A DNA stretch of 64,000 bases from positions 62,001-126,000 of the forward strand of contig NZ_FMYV01000003.1 in NCBI RefSeq assembly GCF_900102615.1. Direction: 5' to 3'. Under the pieces are notes generated by a model, which did not search any database, had not been told where the DNA came from, and saw only the letters and a program-made list of their open reading frames with translations. Both the position numbers and the translations under genes were made by a program. Each line of letters begins with the position of its first letter. Within the stretch, counting starts at the first letter, position 1. This stretch comes from Geotoga petraea (GTDB lineage: Bacteria > Thermotogota > Thermotogae > Petrotogales > Petrotogaceae). Positions 7,579 to 15,537 of the stretch are shown piece by piece.

Positions 7579-8136
7579 TTATGGATTTGTTATAACGATT
7601 GTCTTCATAAGTACTTCTTCCGTTTTTTGGTCATCTTCTAGAACAACTACCAAGTTCCATTCACCTGGTTCTATTTGTGATTTATCAATTGCAATTACTT
7701 TTGAAGGATATGTGAATGCTTGAGTTGTAGGACCTTTTGGGATGTTTAAAAATGCATGTACTATAATATTTCTTTCATACAAAAATACATTTTCAATATC
7801 TATGCTATATCCACCAGTTTTTTTTTCACCTGCAGAAATCATAACCTTTAAGTTTTCTTCCATATTCTGTATTTCAATGGTTCTGAATTTTACTCTAAAA
7901 GATTCATCTAAAACTTTAAAATCTAAAATATCTTCCTCATCAAAATCATCTGGAATATCAGAAAGAGTAAATCTATTCATGGGCATAACCTTCTCCATCA
8001 TTTTATCTTCGGCATTTCTTTCAACTTTTTCCTCAATACGAGTTTCGAAGCTTCTTTCTTCTGGCATTAAGAAAAACAAAGAACCTCCAACAGCGACAAT
8101 TGCTGCTCCAATCAAAATCCACCATTTAAAATCCAT
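7579..8136 (-). CDS. PrcB-domain protein, membrane-anchored
   Basis: Protein of 185 aa with one N-terminal membrane helix (WWILIGAAIVAVGGSLFFL), a charged linker, and a C-terminal domain (about residues 90-160). In that domain VMISAGEKKTGGYSIDI and the following strands match the PrcB_C fold, named after the protease complex subunit PrcB of Treponema denticola. The start is ATG 8136, preceded by GGAGGTGGGG; an in-frame extension to 8259 would run into the subtilase gene and its terminator. It lies directly downstream of a subtilase, the same pairing as in the dentilisin locus. A role as chaperone or subunit of the neighbouring protease is inferred. Confidence 0.75.
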   Translation of the reverse strand: MDFKWWILIGAAIVAVGGSLFFLMPEERSFETRIEEKVERNAEDKMMEKVMPMNRFTLSDIPDDFDEEDILDFKVLDESFRVKFRTIEIQNMEENLKVMISAGEKKTGGYSIDIENVFLYERNIIVHAFLNIPKGPTTQAFTYPSKVIAIDKSQIEPGEWNLVVVLEDDQKTEEVLMKTIVITNP

Positions 8137-8163
8137 ATACCCCACCTCCAGTGATATTATATC

Positions 8164-8190
8164 AAAAAAGCGGGGAAATAAATCCCCGCT
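8164..8190 (-). terminator. Intrinsic terminator after the subtilase gene
   Basis: A perfect 8-bp GC-rich stem (AGCGGGGA / TCCCCGCT, 8169-8190) is followed on the minus strand by T6. It lies between the subtilase stop and the PrcB-domain gene, so the latter probably has its own promoter or is read by partial read-through. Confidence 0.85.
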
Positions 8191-8203
8191 TAAATTGTTT
8201 ATA

Positions 8204-10585
8204 TTAATAAATTGTGTAAGGTGCGTCAATTCCATCAAATTCGTCAATAATAGGTCCATTATATAGAGAATGGTTTATTGGTATAGTTTTTCCATTTATA
8301 ATGATATCACCTGTAACAGCATAATCACCGTAATCGTCAGGTATTTTTGATATTGAAACATTATCTAACCATGCGGTGTCTTCATATGATGAAACCATTT
8401 GATCTTTTTTGTAAACAAATTCTATTGTATTTTCACCTGCAAGCAAATTGATAGTTTGAGTTGTCCAATTAACTAATCCGGAGTCTCTAAATACGGTTGT
8501 TCCATTAACTTCTACTATAAAAAAGTCCCAATCTTGTTCGCTAGAAACTTTATAATCAAAACTCATTTTATAACCAAATGTGGCTGGATCAAGAGTAACT
8601 ACTGTAGCAATAGATGATTCCTGTTCATTATCTAAATCAGGGAATGAAACTATATGATTTGTTGGATCATTTGGATCTTCTATAACAGTGGGTATGCCAT
8701 CACCTTGAGTAACCCAATCAAAACCAGAAAAATCCTCTGTTTCAAAATCATCTGTCATAAATGGTGCTGGTAAAGATGGCATATTATCTGAAGAAACTCC
8801 TATATAGAATACCGGTGTTATAATATCTTTTTCTGTAATGTTAGTTGTTGAATCAAAACCTTTAGTTAAAATACGCCCAAAATTTGAATTAAGAATATCT
8901 ATAGAATAGTTACCTGTTGCAGTAGGTGGATTTAACTTGATTTCTATTGTAGATTTAAATTTAATAGATTCGTTTGTTAATCCATCTGAAATTACTTTAT
9001 CTTCTAAAGTCATTGAGTTTTGTTCTTCTCCTCTTAATATCAAAGTTGATGAGGCTAATAAATCAGGTCCACCAATTATAACATCGTATGTATCTGGATC
9101 TATTTGATAAAATCCAACTTTCCCAGTTGAATCTGTTCTAGCATAATATGATGGTCCATCGACTCTTTTTAAAGTAACATAAACACCACTAAGTGGGACT
9201 GATCCTGTACTATCTGTAACAGTTATAATATAATTAGAACCTTTTTTAGATGGTAATGGTGCATTCAATGCAGCAACTGGATTTATAACTCCATATCCAT
9301 AATCTTCATCCCAGCCTGGATTACCTTTATCATCAGCGGTTGATTCGATTAATTTCCTTATTTGGTATGCTGTAGCATCAGGATGTTTTTCAAATAACAA
9401 TGCTGCTAAAGCAGAAACATAAGGGGATGCCATAGATGTTCCGTCCCAATAAGCATATGGGCCATAAAGTGTAGAAACATCTGGGCTACCTACAGGGATA
9501 GTAGATAATATTTGAACTCCAGGTGCTACAACAGACACACTATCTCCTCTTGAAGAGAATTTTGAAACTTTTCCATTTACATCACTAGCCCCAACACCAA
9601 TTATTCCTGGTAATGAATTTGGAGAACCCCAGTTTTCATTAATATGAGTATTTCCTGTTGAAACAACTACTATTGCATCATTCATAAGTGCGTAGTCAAA
9701 GCCAACTTTCAATGTATCTGAGTAACCTGGCCCACCCCAACTGTTTTGAAGAATTTTGGCTCCATTATCTACCGACCAAATTACATTATTAGCAACATAA
9801 AAGTCACCTACAAAACCTGGTACAAATACAGGAGCAACCATTAATGATGCTTCTGGTGATAATCCAGTTATACCTTTACCATCATTTTTTGCAGCTACTA
9901 TTCCTGAAACATGAGTTCCATGATCACCATATGGAACAGATGTGTTTGCCGGGATTAATGTAGCATGATAAGAATCAAACCCATCAGCATATTGTCCGCT
10001 TAAATCTGGGTGACTTGAATCAGAACCACCGTCCATAATAGAAACGATAACGCCTTTACCAGTAGCTATTTTCCAAGCTTCTTCAGCTCTAAGATGTTTA
10101 TTGTTTATAGCCCATTGGTAATCTGTTAAGTCATCACCAATTCCAGCAGCTCTTGTATCCATTTCATTTTTTGAAATTGTAGGTTCATCCAATTCTCTTT
10201 TAAAATTTGGTTCTGCAAACTTGATGCCTTTTGGATTTAACTTTTGAATTTTTTCTAAAGCCTCTTTTGTGGATATATCTAATTTGATATTAGCTATTTT
10301 TAATTTTTCTATTGTTCGAACATTTCTTCTTGAAACTTTTAATGTCTCTAATAATTCATCTAAACTTTCTTGATCAATATAACCTATGTTTATTTGATTT
10401 TCAAAATAATCAAAATTATCTAATTCTTTCATCCGATTTGCAATAAGATCATTTACCAAAGTTACTTCTGTTGGATTTTTAATTGGTTCATTTTTTATTT
10501 TATTTTCTTCATTAGAAGTAAAAGTAGAACAACTTACGAGTAACAAAGAAATAACTATTAAAAATACTATATATAATTTTTTCAT
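8204..10585 (-). CDS. Subtilisin-like serine protease lipoprotein (S8)
   Basis: Secreted, lipid-anchored protease of 793 aa. A lipoprotein signal ends at LLLVSC (Cys19). Residues about 40-140 form an inhibitor-like propeptide. The S8 domain has Asp185 (IMDGGSDSSHPDL), His222 (GDHGTHVSG), oxyanion Asn312 (VVVSTGNTH) and Ser384 (GTSMASP), all intact. After the catalytic domain comes a carboxypeptidase-regulatory-like beta domain (about 450-510), then a beta-sandwich (about 610-755) resembling carbohydrate- or galactose-binding folds. It lies 18 bp after a large Ig-like lipoprotein gene and before a PrcB-domain gene. It probably digests extracellular protein at the cell surface, feeding the peptide importers. 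Confidence 0.93.
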   Translation of the reverse strand: MKKLYIVFLIVISLLLVSCSTFTSNEENKIKNEPIKNPTEVTLVNDLIANRMKELDNFDYFENQINIGYIDQESLDELLETLKVSRRNVRTIEKLKIANIKLDISTKEALEKIQKLNPKGIKFAEPNFKRELDEPTISKNEMDTRAAGIGDDLTDYQWAINNKHLRAEEAWKIATGKGVIVSIMDGGSDSSHPDLSGQYADGFDSYHATLIPANTSVPYGDHGTHVSGIVAAKNDGKGITGLSPEASLMVAPVFVPGFVGDFYVANNVIWSVDNGAKILQNSWGGPGYSDTLKVGFDYALMNDAIVVVSTGNTHINENWGSPNSLPGIIGVGASDVNGKVSKFSSRGDSVSVVAPGVQILSTIPVGSPDVSTLYGPYAYWDGTSMASPYVSALAALLFEKHPDATAYQIRKLIESTADDKGNPGWDEDYGYGVINPVAALNAPLPSKKGSNYIITVTDSTGSVPLSGVYVTLKRVDGPSYYARTDSTGKVGFYQIDPDTYDVIIGGPDLLASSTLILRGEEQNSMTLEDKVISDGLTNESIKFKSTIEIKLNPPTATGNYSIDILNSNFGRILTKGFDSTTNITEKDIITPVFYIGVSSDNMPSLPAPFMTDDFETEDFSGFDWVTQGDGIPTVIEDPNDPTNHIVSFPDLDNEQESSIATVVTLDPATFGYKMSFDYKVSSEQDWDFFIVEVNGTTVFRDSGLVNWTTQTINLLAGENTIEFVYKKDQMVSSYEDTAWLDNVSISKIPDDYGDYAVTGDIIINGKTIPINHSLYNGPIIDEFDGIDAPYTIY

Positions 10586-10603
10586 ATTAAATCAGCCCCC
10601 CTT

Positions 10604-13174
10604 TTATTGTTCTGTCTCTGTAGTGAAATCAGCATGTAAATCTGGTTCAATACCATAGGCTTCGAACCACCAGCCAGCATCTCTGTATCTAAAATCAGCG
10701 CTTAATGAATAAGATGAACTATCTTCATCAAAAGAGTAAGCGTATGCAACATTTACTCCCCAATTATATGATTTTCCATGCTCTAAATTCCCTTCTGGAT
10801 AAAGGAAACTATCTAAAGAATAAGGATTAAAAGTATTCCAAATTATATCTCCGTTATTACCAGTAAACTGAACACTAACATCTTTTTTCCCTTCAGTAGT
10901 AAAGAACTTTCCAATTTGTGAGTTAGTATCAATGTTAACTGTATCAAAAGGAATCATGAGTCCGTTGTCTGATTGATTCCAGTCATAAACAAATATTTGA
11001 TATTCATACACGACTGTTGAGTCAGAAGTCAAAGCTTTATCAGGCCCCCAAGTAAAAGTAGGGTTAACACTAACATTTGAAGAATTGTGTTCTGGTGATT
11101 TTAATTCAACATTAAATTCTTTCATTGGGACAACAGAACCAAGAAGAACTTTTTCACCTTCATAATTGTTGTATACTGGTGAAACCTTATACCATACTTC
11201 TTCTTCTGGTGTAAGTTCAGGTGATTTATCTATATAGTTAGCCATAGGAGATGCTTGAGCTACTCTATATTTCACATAATCAGATCTAACCATAGCTATT
11301 TTTTCAAAGTTTTCTCCGTTAAAAGATCTATAAATATTGTAGCCTTCGGGTTTTGAATATTCATTAGGGTCTATCAATACTGAATATGTATCCCAATCAA
11401 CCCAATATAATTCAATATATAAATTAGAATCGCTTGTATGGCTATCTAAGTCTTTAGGATTTCCACTTTTCCCAATTACAGGGTTGTTATAATAACCAAC
11501 TCCTCTTCTTTTCGTCCATGAAGTCAAGTTGTCGTATGTTGGTTCAAATTCATTAGCTTTCATAATTTTATAAGGATTAGCAGGAGCTGTAACTACAGCT
11601 CTTTGAACGTTAAAATAGTCTATTTTTTGGACCAAATTATCATTGTGATCAAAAATTACAGTGTTCAAATCGTGCATACCATTTTCTAATCCATCCAAAG
11701 TAATTATAGAAGTCATTTTTGTGGCTTCTTGACTGAAACTTCCCATTCTATCAGATGTCATAGTGCTTGAACCAGGGATTCTATCCCAGTTAGAACCATA
11801 AGCTATATATTGATGTTCTGTGTTTTGTTTAATTTCTATAACAGAATAAAAATCTTCTGTAGCTGGTAAAGTTATATCAACAGGAGAATCGTCATTTTTG
11901 TAATAATTAATAGAAACATCATTCAATACATAGTCACCGTCGTATTCATCAGAAGTTCTTATACTAGCTTCTCTCAACTGAGTTTCTATTATTTTGTTAC
12001 CGATAAAATACTCAGGTTTAACATCTATAATTTTAGTTAACGCATGTCCATCTTTTGAAATTTTAATATCAACATATTTTGGCATCAATGGATAGTTTAT
12101 ATCAGCATAGCCATTTGCATTTGTCAATACTTCTTCGATAACGGTATTTCCATCAAGTAATTGAATTTTTGCATTTTGAACAATAGGACCTGAATTATAT
12201 TTAGAAACATATATTTCTAAACCTTTTGTCCAGAATTCAAAAACATCACTTTTTACAGAAGTTTCTCCGTTTGTAGCTTCAACTTGCCAATAATATTTTT
12301 CGTTCAGTTTAGTAAAAACTGAATAATTGGTTTTGGTGGTTTCTGATAAAACTTTAGCTAAGTTTGTGGGGCCTTTTCCAATAAATAAGTTATATTTAAC
12401 ATTGGTGTCTTGACCTATATCCAGACCTCCCCAGCTAACTATAACTTCGCCTTCTAAACCTTTGGTACCATTAGCGGGTGAAAATGAACCTTCTAATCCA
12501 GCTTCATTTGCTACTTGGAATTCATAAGTTGCTGAAGGTCCTGCAACTGAATCAGATAGTTCATAAGGAGTAATTCTTATTTGATAAACTCCTGGGTTTT
12601 CTAAATCAGTAGCTGTTAATGTGTATGATTTTTCTGTTATTTTTTCAGCTAAAACATTAAAATTTCCGTCATTAAATTTTAGTTCTACGTCATAAGTATA
12701 AGTTCTTCCTTCTAACTTTTTACTTACATTCCAATTGAAAGTTTTTGAAGTAGAAACTTTTAAAGACAATAGTTGGTCTTCTGGCACTTCTTCAAAGTAA
12801 ACTTCGTTTATGGAAGAAGTTACCTTTATAGGTAGCTCTGGTGTCGATTTTGAAATATCTTCAACAGTAGTAGTGACTTTTACAGTATACATACCTATAA
12901 CAGAAAGTTCTTCGCCTGGTATAGTTGCTTTTGTAGCACTACCTGAAATAACTTTTGTAGAATTATCTGGTTTAGTTAAAGTAACTTTGGTTGTAGCGGG
13001 GTCATCAGATAAATTAGTAATTCCATAACTAATTTCTAAATCCTCGCCAACAACGGTTTCCAGGTTTTCTGTAGTATCTCTTGTGAATACTACAGATAAA
13101 GAATCTTTAGGTGTACAAGATATGAATAAAAAGGTTACTAACAACAAAGTAACAACAAACAGTATCTTTCTCAT
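10604..13174 (-). CDS. Large surface lipoprotein with Ig/Fn3-like repeats (856 aa)
   Basis: Lipoprotein signal with lipobox LFISC (Cys20), then a chain of beta-sandwich modules: residues about 30-110 (CARDB/Ig-like), 115-225, 230-320 (Fn3-like, YYWQVEATNG), a carboxypeptidase-regulatory-like unit (about 325-400), and further Fn3-like domains to the end. No catalytic motif is seen. It is cotranscribed, 18 bp upstream, with the subtilase lipoprotein. A structural, adhesive or protease-partner role (as PrcA is for dentilisin) is suggested by position and anchoring only; sequence homology to PrcA is not established from what I can see. Confidence 0.8.
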   Translation of the reverse strand: MRKILFVVTLLLVTFLFISCTPKDSLSVVFTRDTTENLETVVGEDLEISYGITNLSDDPATTKVTLTKPDNSTKVISGSATKATIPGEELSVIGMYTVKVTTTVEDISKSTPELPIKVTSSINEVYFEEVPEDQLLSLKVSTSKTFNWNVSKKLEGRTYTYDVELKFNDGNFNVLAEKITEKSYTLTATDLENPGVYQIRITPYELSDSVAGPSATYEFQVANEAGLEGSFSPANGTKGLEGEVIVSWGGLDIGQDTNVKYNLFIGKGPTNLAKVLSETTKTNYSVFTKLNEKYYWQVEATNGETSVKSDVFEFWTKGLEIYVSKYNSGPIVQNAKIQLLDGNTVIEEVLTNANGYADINYPLMPKYVDIKISKDGHALTKIIDVKPEYFIGNKIIETQLREASIRTSDEYDGDYVLNDVSINYYKNDDSPVDITLPATEDFYSVIEIKQNTEHQYIAYGSNWDRIPGSSTMTSDRMGSFSQEATKMTSIITLDGLENGMHDLNTVIFDHNDNLVQKIDYFNVQRAVVTAPANPYKIMKANEFEPTYDNLTSWTKRRGVGYYNNPVIGKSGNPKDLDSHTSDSNLYIELYWVDWDTYSVLIDPNEYSKPEGYNIYRSFNGENFEKIAMVRSDYVKYRVAQASPMANYIDKSPELTPEEEVWYKVSPVYNNYEGEKVLLGSVVPMKEFNVELKSPEHNSSNVSVNPTFTWGPDKALTSDSTVVYEYQIFVYDWNQSDNGLMIPFDTVNIDTNSQIGKFFTTEGKKDVSVQFTGNNGDIIWNTFNPYSLDSFLYPEGNLEHGKSYNWGVNVAYAYSFDEDSSSYSLSADFRYRDAGWWFEAYGIEPDLHADFTTETEQ

Positions 13175-13417
13175 AAAAATCCCCCTTTATTAAAATGTGA
13201 TCAACATTATTACGCTATATTACCCCAAAATTACCAAAACAAACAATCGTATTAAATATTATAACATATTTTATAATTTTTTATTTTAAGAAAATTAAAA
13301 AAATAATACTATTTTAATTTTTAGATAATTAATTTATCACTTGATTAATTTATAGACCTTTTTCAAAGTACTTTTTAGTAATTGAAATAATAATATCTTT
13401 AAATGTTACATTTTTAA
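13175..13417. other. AT-rich intergenic stretch upstream of the surface-lipoprotein operon
   Basis: Very AT-rich sequence of about 240 bp with no credible ORF. It must contain the minus-strand promoter of the lipoprotein/subtilase operon; the ribosome-binding site (AAAGGGGGA) sits just before the lipoprotein ATG. I see no further structured element. Confidence 0.4.
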
Positions 13418-13447
13418 TAAAAAATCCAGCTAAATTAATAGCTGGAT
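13418..13447 (-). terminator. Intrinsic terminator of galE
   Basis: A 7-bp stem (ATCCAGC / GCTGGAT, 13424-13447) is followed on the minus strand by a T-run, 16 bp after the galE stop codon. Confidence 0.8.
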
Positions 13448-13462
13448 AAATTTTAATTTTAT

Positions 13463-14470
13463 TCATAAACCATTTGGGTTGTTTTTTTGCCAATTCCATG
13501 AATCTCTACACATTTCTTCGATCCCTTTTTCTGCTTCCCAATTTAATTCTTTTTTCGCTTTTGTTGGATCAGCATAACAAATCGCTATATCGCCAGGTCT
13601 TCTGCCTGTTATCTCGTATGGAATTTCTACCTCATTAACTTTTTGAAAAGTTTTTACGAGATCCAGTACACTGTATCCTTTTCCAGTTCCAAGGTTATAT
13701 GCTTCAGCGATATTTTCTTTCATTATTTTTTCAAGTGCTTTTAAATGACCTTTTGCCAAATCAACTACATGTATGTAGTCTCTGACTCCTGTTCCGTCTG
13801 GTGTATCATAATCATCTCCAAAAACACTCAGTTTATCTCTCTTGCCTATTGCTACTTGAGTGATATAAGGCATTAGGTTGTTAGGTTTACCGTTTGGATC
13901 TTCTCCTATTAAACCACTTTCGTGAGCACCAATTGGGTTAAAATATCTCAACAAAGCAATTCCCCAAGAGTTATCTGAAACATAAATATCTCTTAAAATT
14001 TCTTCTATCATCAATTTTGTTTTTCCGTATGGGTTTGTTGCAGATAGCGGAGTATTTTCGTTAAAAGGAACATCGGTTGAATACCCGTAAACTGTAGCTG
14101 AAGAACTAAAAACGATTTTTTTTACGTCATATTCTTTCATTACTTCAAGAAGGTTAATAGTTCCAGATATATTGTTTTTGTAGTATAAAAGAGGTTTTTC
14201 GACAGATTCTCCAACAGCTTTGAGCCCTGCAAAATGAATTACTGAATCGATTTTGTTTTCTTCAAAAATCTCTTTCATGCCTTCTTTATCTAACAAGTCA
14301 ATTTCATAGAATTTTGGCATTTTACCTGTTATTTTTTCTATCCTATTCAAGGCTTCTTTTTTAGAATTACTTAGATTATCCATTATTATTACATCATAAT
14401 CATTATTCAGAAATTCTACTACTGTATGACTACCAATATATCCAGTTCCCCCTGTTATCAAAACAGACAT
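13463..14470 (-). CDS. galE: UDP-glucose 4-epimerase
   Basis: Interconverts UDP-glucose and UDP-galactose using tightly bound NAD; cytoplasmic. The 335-aa length is standard. An N-terminal Rossmann motif GGTGYIGSH (7-15) binds NAD, SSSATVYG (about 123-130) supplies the catalytic serine/threonine, and Tyr148-x3-Lys152 (NPYGKTK) is the SDR catalytic pair. The C-terminal GRRPGDIAICYADPTKAKKELNW is diagnostic of GalE. It is a monocistronic gene with its own terminator. The product could feed polysaccharide synthesis or galactose use. Confidence 0.97.
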   Translation of the reverse strand: MSVLITGGTGYIGSHTVVEFLNNDYDVIIMDNLSNSKKEALNRIEKITGKMPKFYEIDLLDKEGMKEIFEENKIDSVIHFAGLKAVGESVEKPLLYYKNNISGTINLLEVMKEYDVKKIVFSSSATVYGYSTDVPFNENTPLSATNPYGKTKLMIEEILRDIYVSDNSWGIALLRYFNPIGAHESGLIGEDPNGKPNNLMPYITQVAIGKRDKLSVFGDDYDTPDGTGVRDYIHVVDLAKGHLKALEKIMKENIAEAYNLGTGKGYSVLDLVKTFQKVNEVEIPYEITGRRPGDIAICYADPTKAKKELNWEAEKGIEEMCRDSWNWQKNNPNGL

Positions 14471-14774
14471 ATCATCAACTCCTTATTATTAATATATTCT
14501 ATATTAATTTTATCATTTAATTATAAAAAACAAAATAGAGTAAAATTTGTCGACTCATTGAGTAGTGAAATATGTAATTTTATTGTATGTCCAAAGCTAA
14601 ATACTAATCAGCAAATTTTTGTTAATAAAAATTTGTATAAAGTTAAATTTTGAATATCAATATTACAACAACGTTCTTTTACAAAATCATTAATTTTAAC
14701 CATTCGTAAAGAATTTTCAAGGATTATTATAAAATATTGTTTCTAATCTTTTTCATAAAAAAGTTAATATTTGG
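14471..14774. other. AT-rich intergenic stretch between galE and the GNAT leader
   Basis: About 300 bp with the galE promoter region at the left (AAGGAG ribosome-binding site just upstream of the galE ATG). A weak + ORF (14426-14653) has no ribosome-binding site and lies partly antisense to galE. I see no RNA gene or repeat in the remainder. Confidence 0.4.
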
Positions 14775-14803
14775 TTGACCAAAGTTAATATTTTTGGTAT
14801 AAT
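14775..14803 (+). promoter_or_regulatory. Sigma-70-type promoter of the GNAT gene
   Basis: TTGACC, a 17-bp spacer and TATAAT. It lies about 190 bp before the GNAT start codon, which implies a long 5' leader. Confidence 0.7.
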
Positions 14804-14809
14804 GAGTAT

Positions 14810-14980
14810 GATAAATAATTTAGTGGCTAATCGCTTCTAAATGACTTCATTTGAACTTCTTTGTTGAAAACTTCATGTTGTCTGCCTTATTTTATTTTTT
14901 AGCAGATTTAGTTGTGAAAATGTGTGTATTTTTTATGGGGATATTGATCTCCCATGTTTTTTTGTGTTTTTATATTTTTA
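14810..14980 (+). promoter_or_regulatory. Long structured 5' leader with attenuator-like hairpin
   Basis: Between the promoter and the GNAT gene lie a small TCTGC/GCAGA hairpin (around 14881-14906) and then a 6-bp stem (ATGGGG / CTCCCAT, 14935-14955) followed directly by T7 and more T-rich sequence. The second structure looks like an intrinsic terminator placed before the ribosome-binding site (GGAGG, 14981-14985). This is the arrangement of an attenuator or riboswitch; it matches no riboswitch class I can name. Confidence 0.4.
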
Positions 14981-14998
14981 GGAGGTGGTTTTGTAAGA

Positions 14999-15484
14999 AT
15001 GTTTAAAATAAAAAATTTAGAAGGTGTAGAAAACGTACAACTCAAGGTGATTGAGAATAGGGAAAATTTTATGGATGATGATTTTGATTTTACAAAGATT
15101 GAAATTGCAGAGTTCCTTGAAGAGCATTTAGGCAGATTTGGGGATCCTCTGGATGAGATAATAGATTCTATGGATTACGCTTTAGCAGATGGAAAATATA
15201 GAGGTGGTTTCATTTTGGTTCTTCATAATGAAGATAATATTTTAGGTGCTGTTGTTATGAACAATACTGGAATGAAAGGATATATCCCTGAAAACATATT
15301 GGTATATATCGCTGTAAATAAAGAATACAGAGGAAAAGGTATCGGTGGGAAATTGATTGATGAAGCGATTAAAAAGGCTGATGGTGAAGTAGCTCTTCAT
15401 GTTGAGTATGATAATCCTGCAAAAAGGCTTTACGAGAGAAAGGGTTTTGAATCAAAATACGCTGAAATGAGATTAAAAAATTAA
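14999..15484 (+). CDS. GNAT-family N-acetyltransferase
   Basis: Cytoplasmic acyl-CoA-dependent acetyltransferase of 161 aa. The acetyl-CoA pyrophosphate loop is YRGKGIGGKLIDEAI (motif A), preceded by the strand ENILVYIAVN, and the C-terminal DNPAKRLYERKGF is the usual motif B. The substrate cannot be told. The start is ATG 14999, because in-frame sequence further upstream (to 14954) encodes terminator and ribosome-binding-site DNA. The ribosome-binding site GGAGG is 13 bases away, slightly far. It is monocistronic, with a long leader that may control it. Confidence 0.88.
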   Translation: MFKIKNLEGVENVQLKVIENRENFMDDDFDFTKIEIAEFLEEHLGRFGDPLDEIIDSMDYALADGKYRGGFILVLHNEDNILGAVVMNNTGMKGYIPENILVYIAVNKEYRGKGIGGKLIDEAIKKADGEVALHVEYDNPAKRLYERKGFESKYAEMRLKN

Positions 15485-15493
15485 AGATTATAT

Positions 15494-15534
15494 AGAAAAA
15501 AGAGTTGAAGTTTTAAACTTCAACTCTTTTTTTT
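15494..15534. terminator. Bidirectional terminator between GNAT gene and ftsH
   Basis: A long perfect stem (AAAAAGAGTTGAAGTTT / AAACTTCAACTCTTTTT) with A-run and T-run flanks serves both convergent genes. Confidence 0.9.
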
Positions 15535-15537
15535 ATT

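Noticed and set aside
8136-8259. N-terminal extension of the PrcB-domain protein to 8259
   Set aside because: It would overlap the end of the subtilase gene and its terminator. A strong GGAGGTGGGG ribosome-binding site supports ATG 8136.
7742-8266. 174-aa + strand ORF opposite the PrcB-domain and subtilase genes
   Set aside because: It has no ribosome-binding site and a Ser/Ile/Phe-rich composition typical of antisense frames. It lies opposite a gene with a recognised domain and spans a terminator.
14426-14653. 75-aa + strand ORF upstream of the GNAT leader
   Set aside because: It begins antisense to the galE start, has no ribosome-binding site, and its sequence reads like AT-rich noise.
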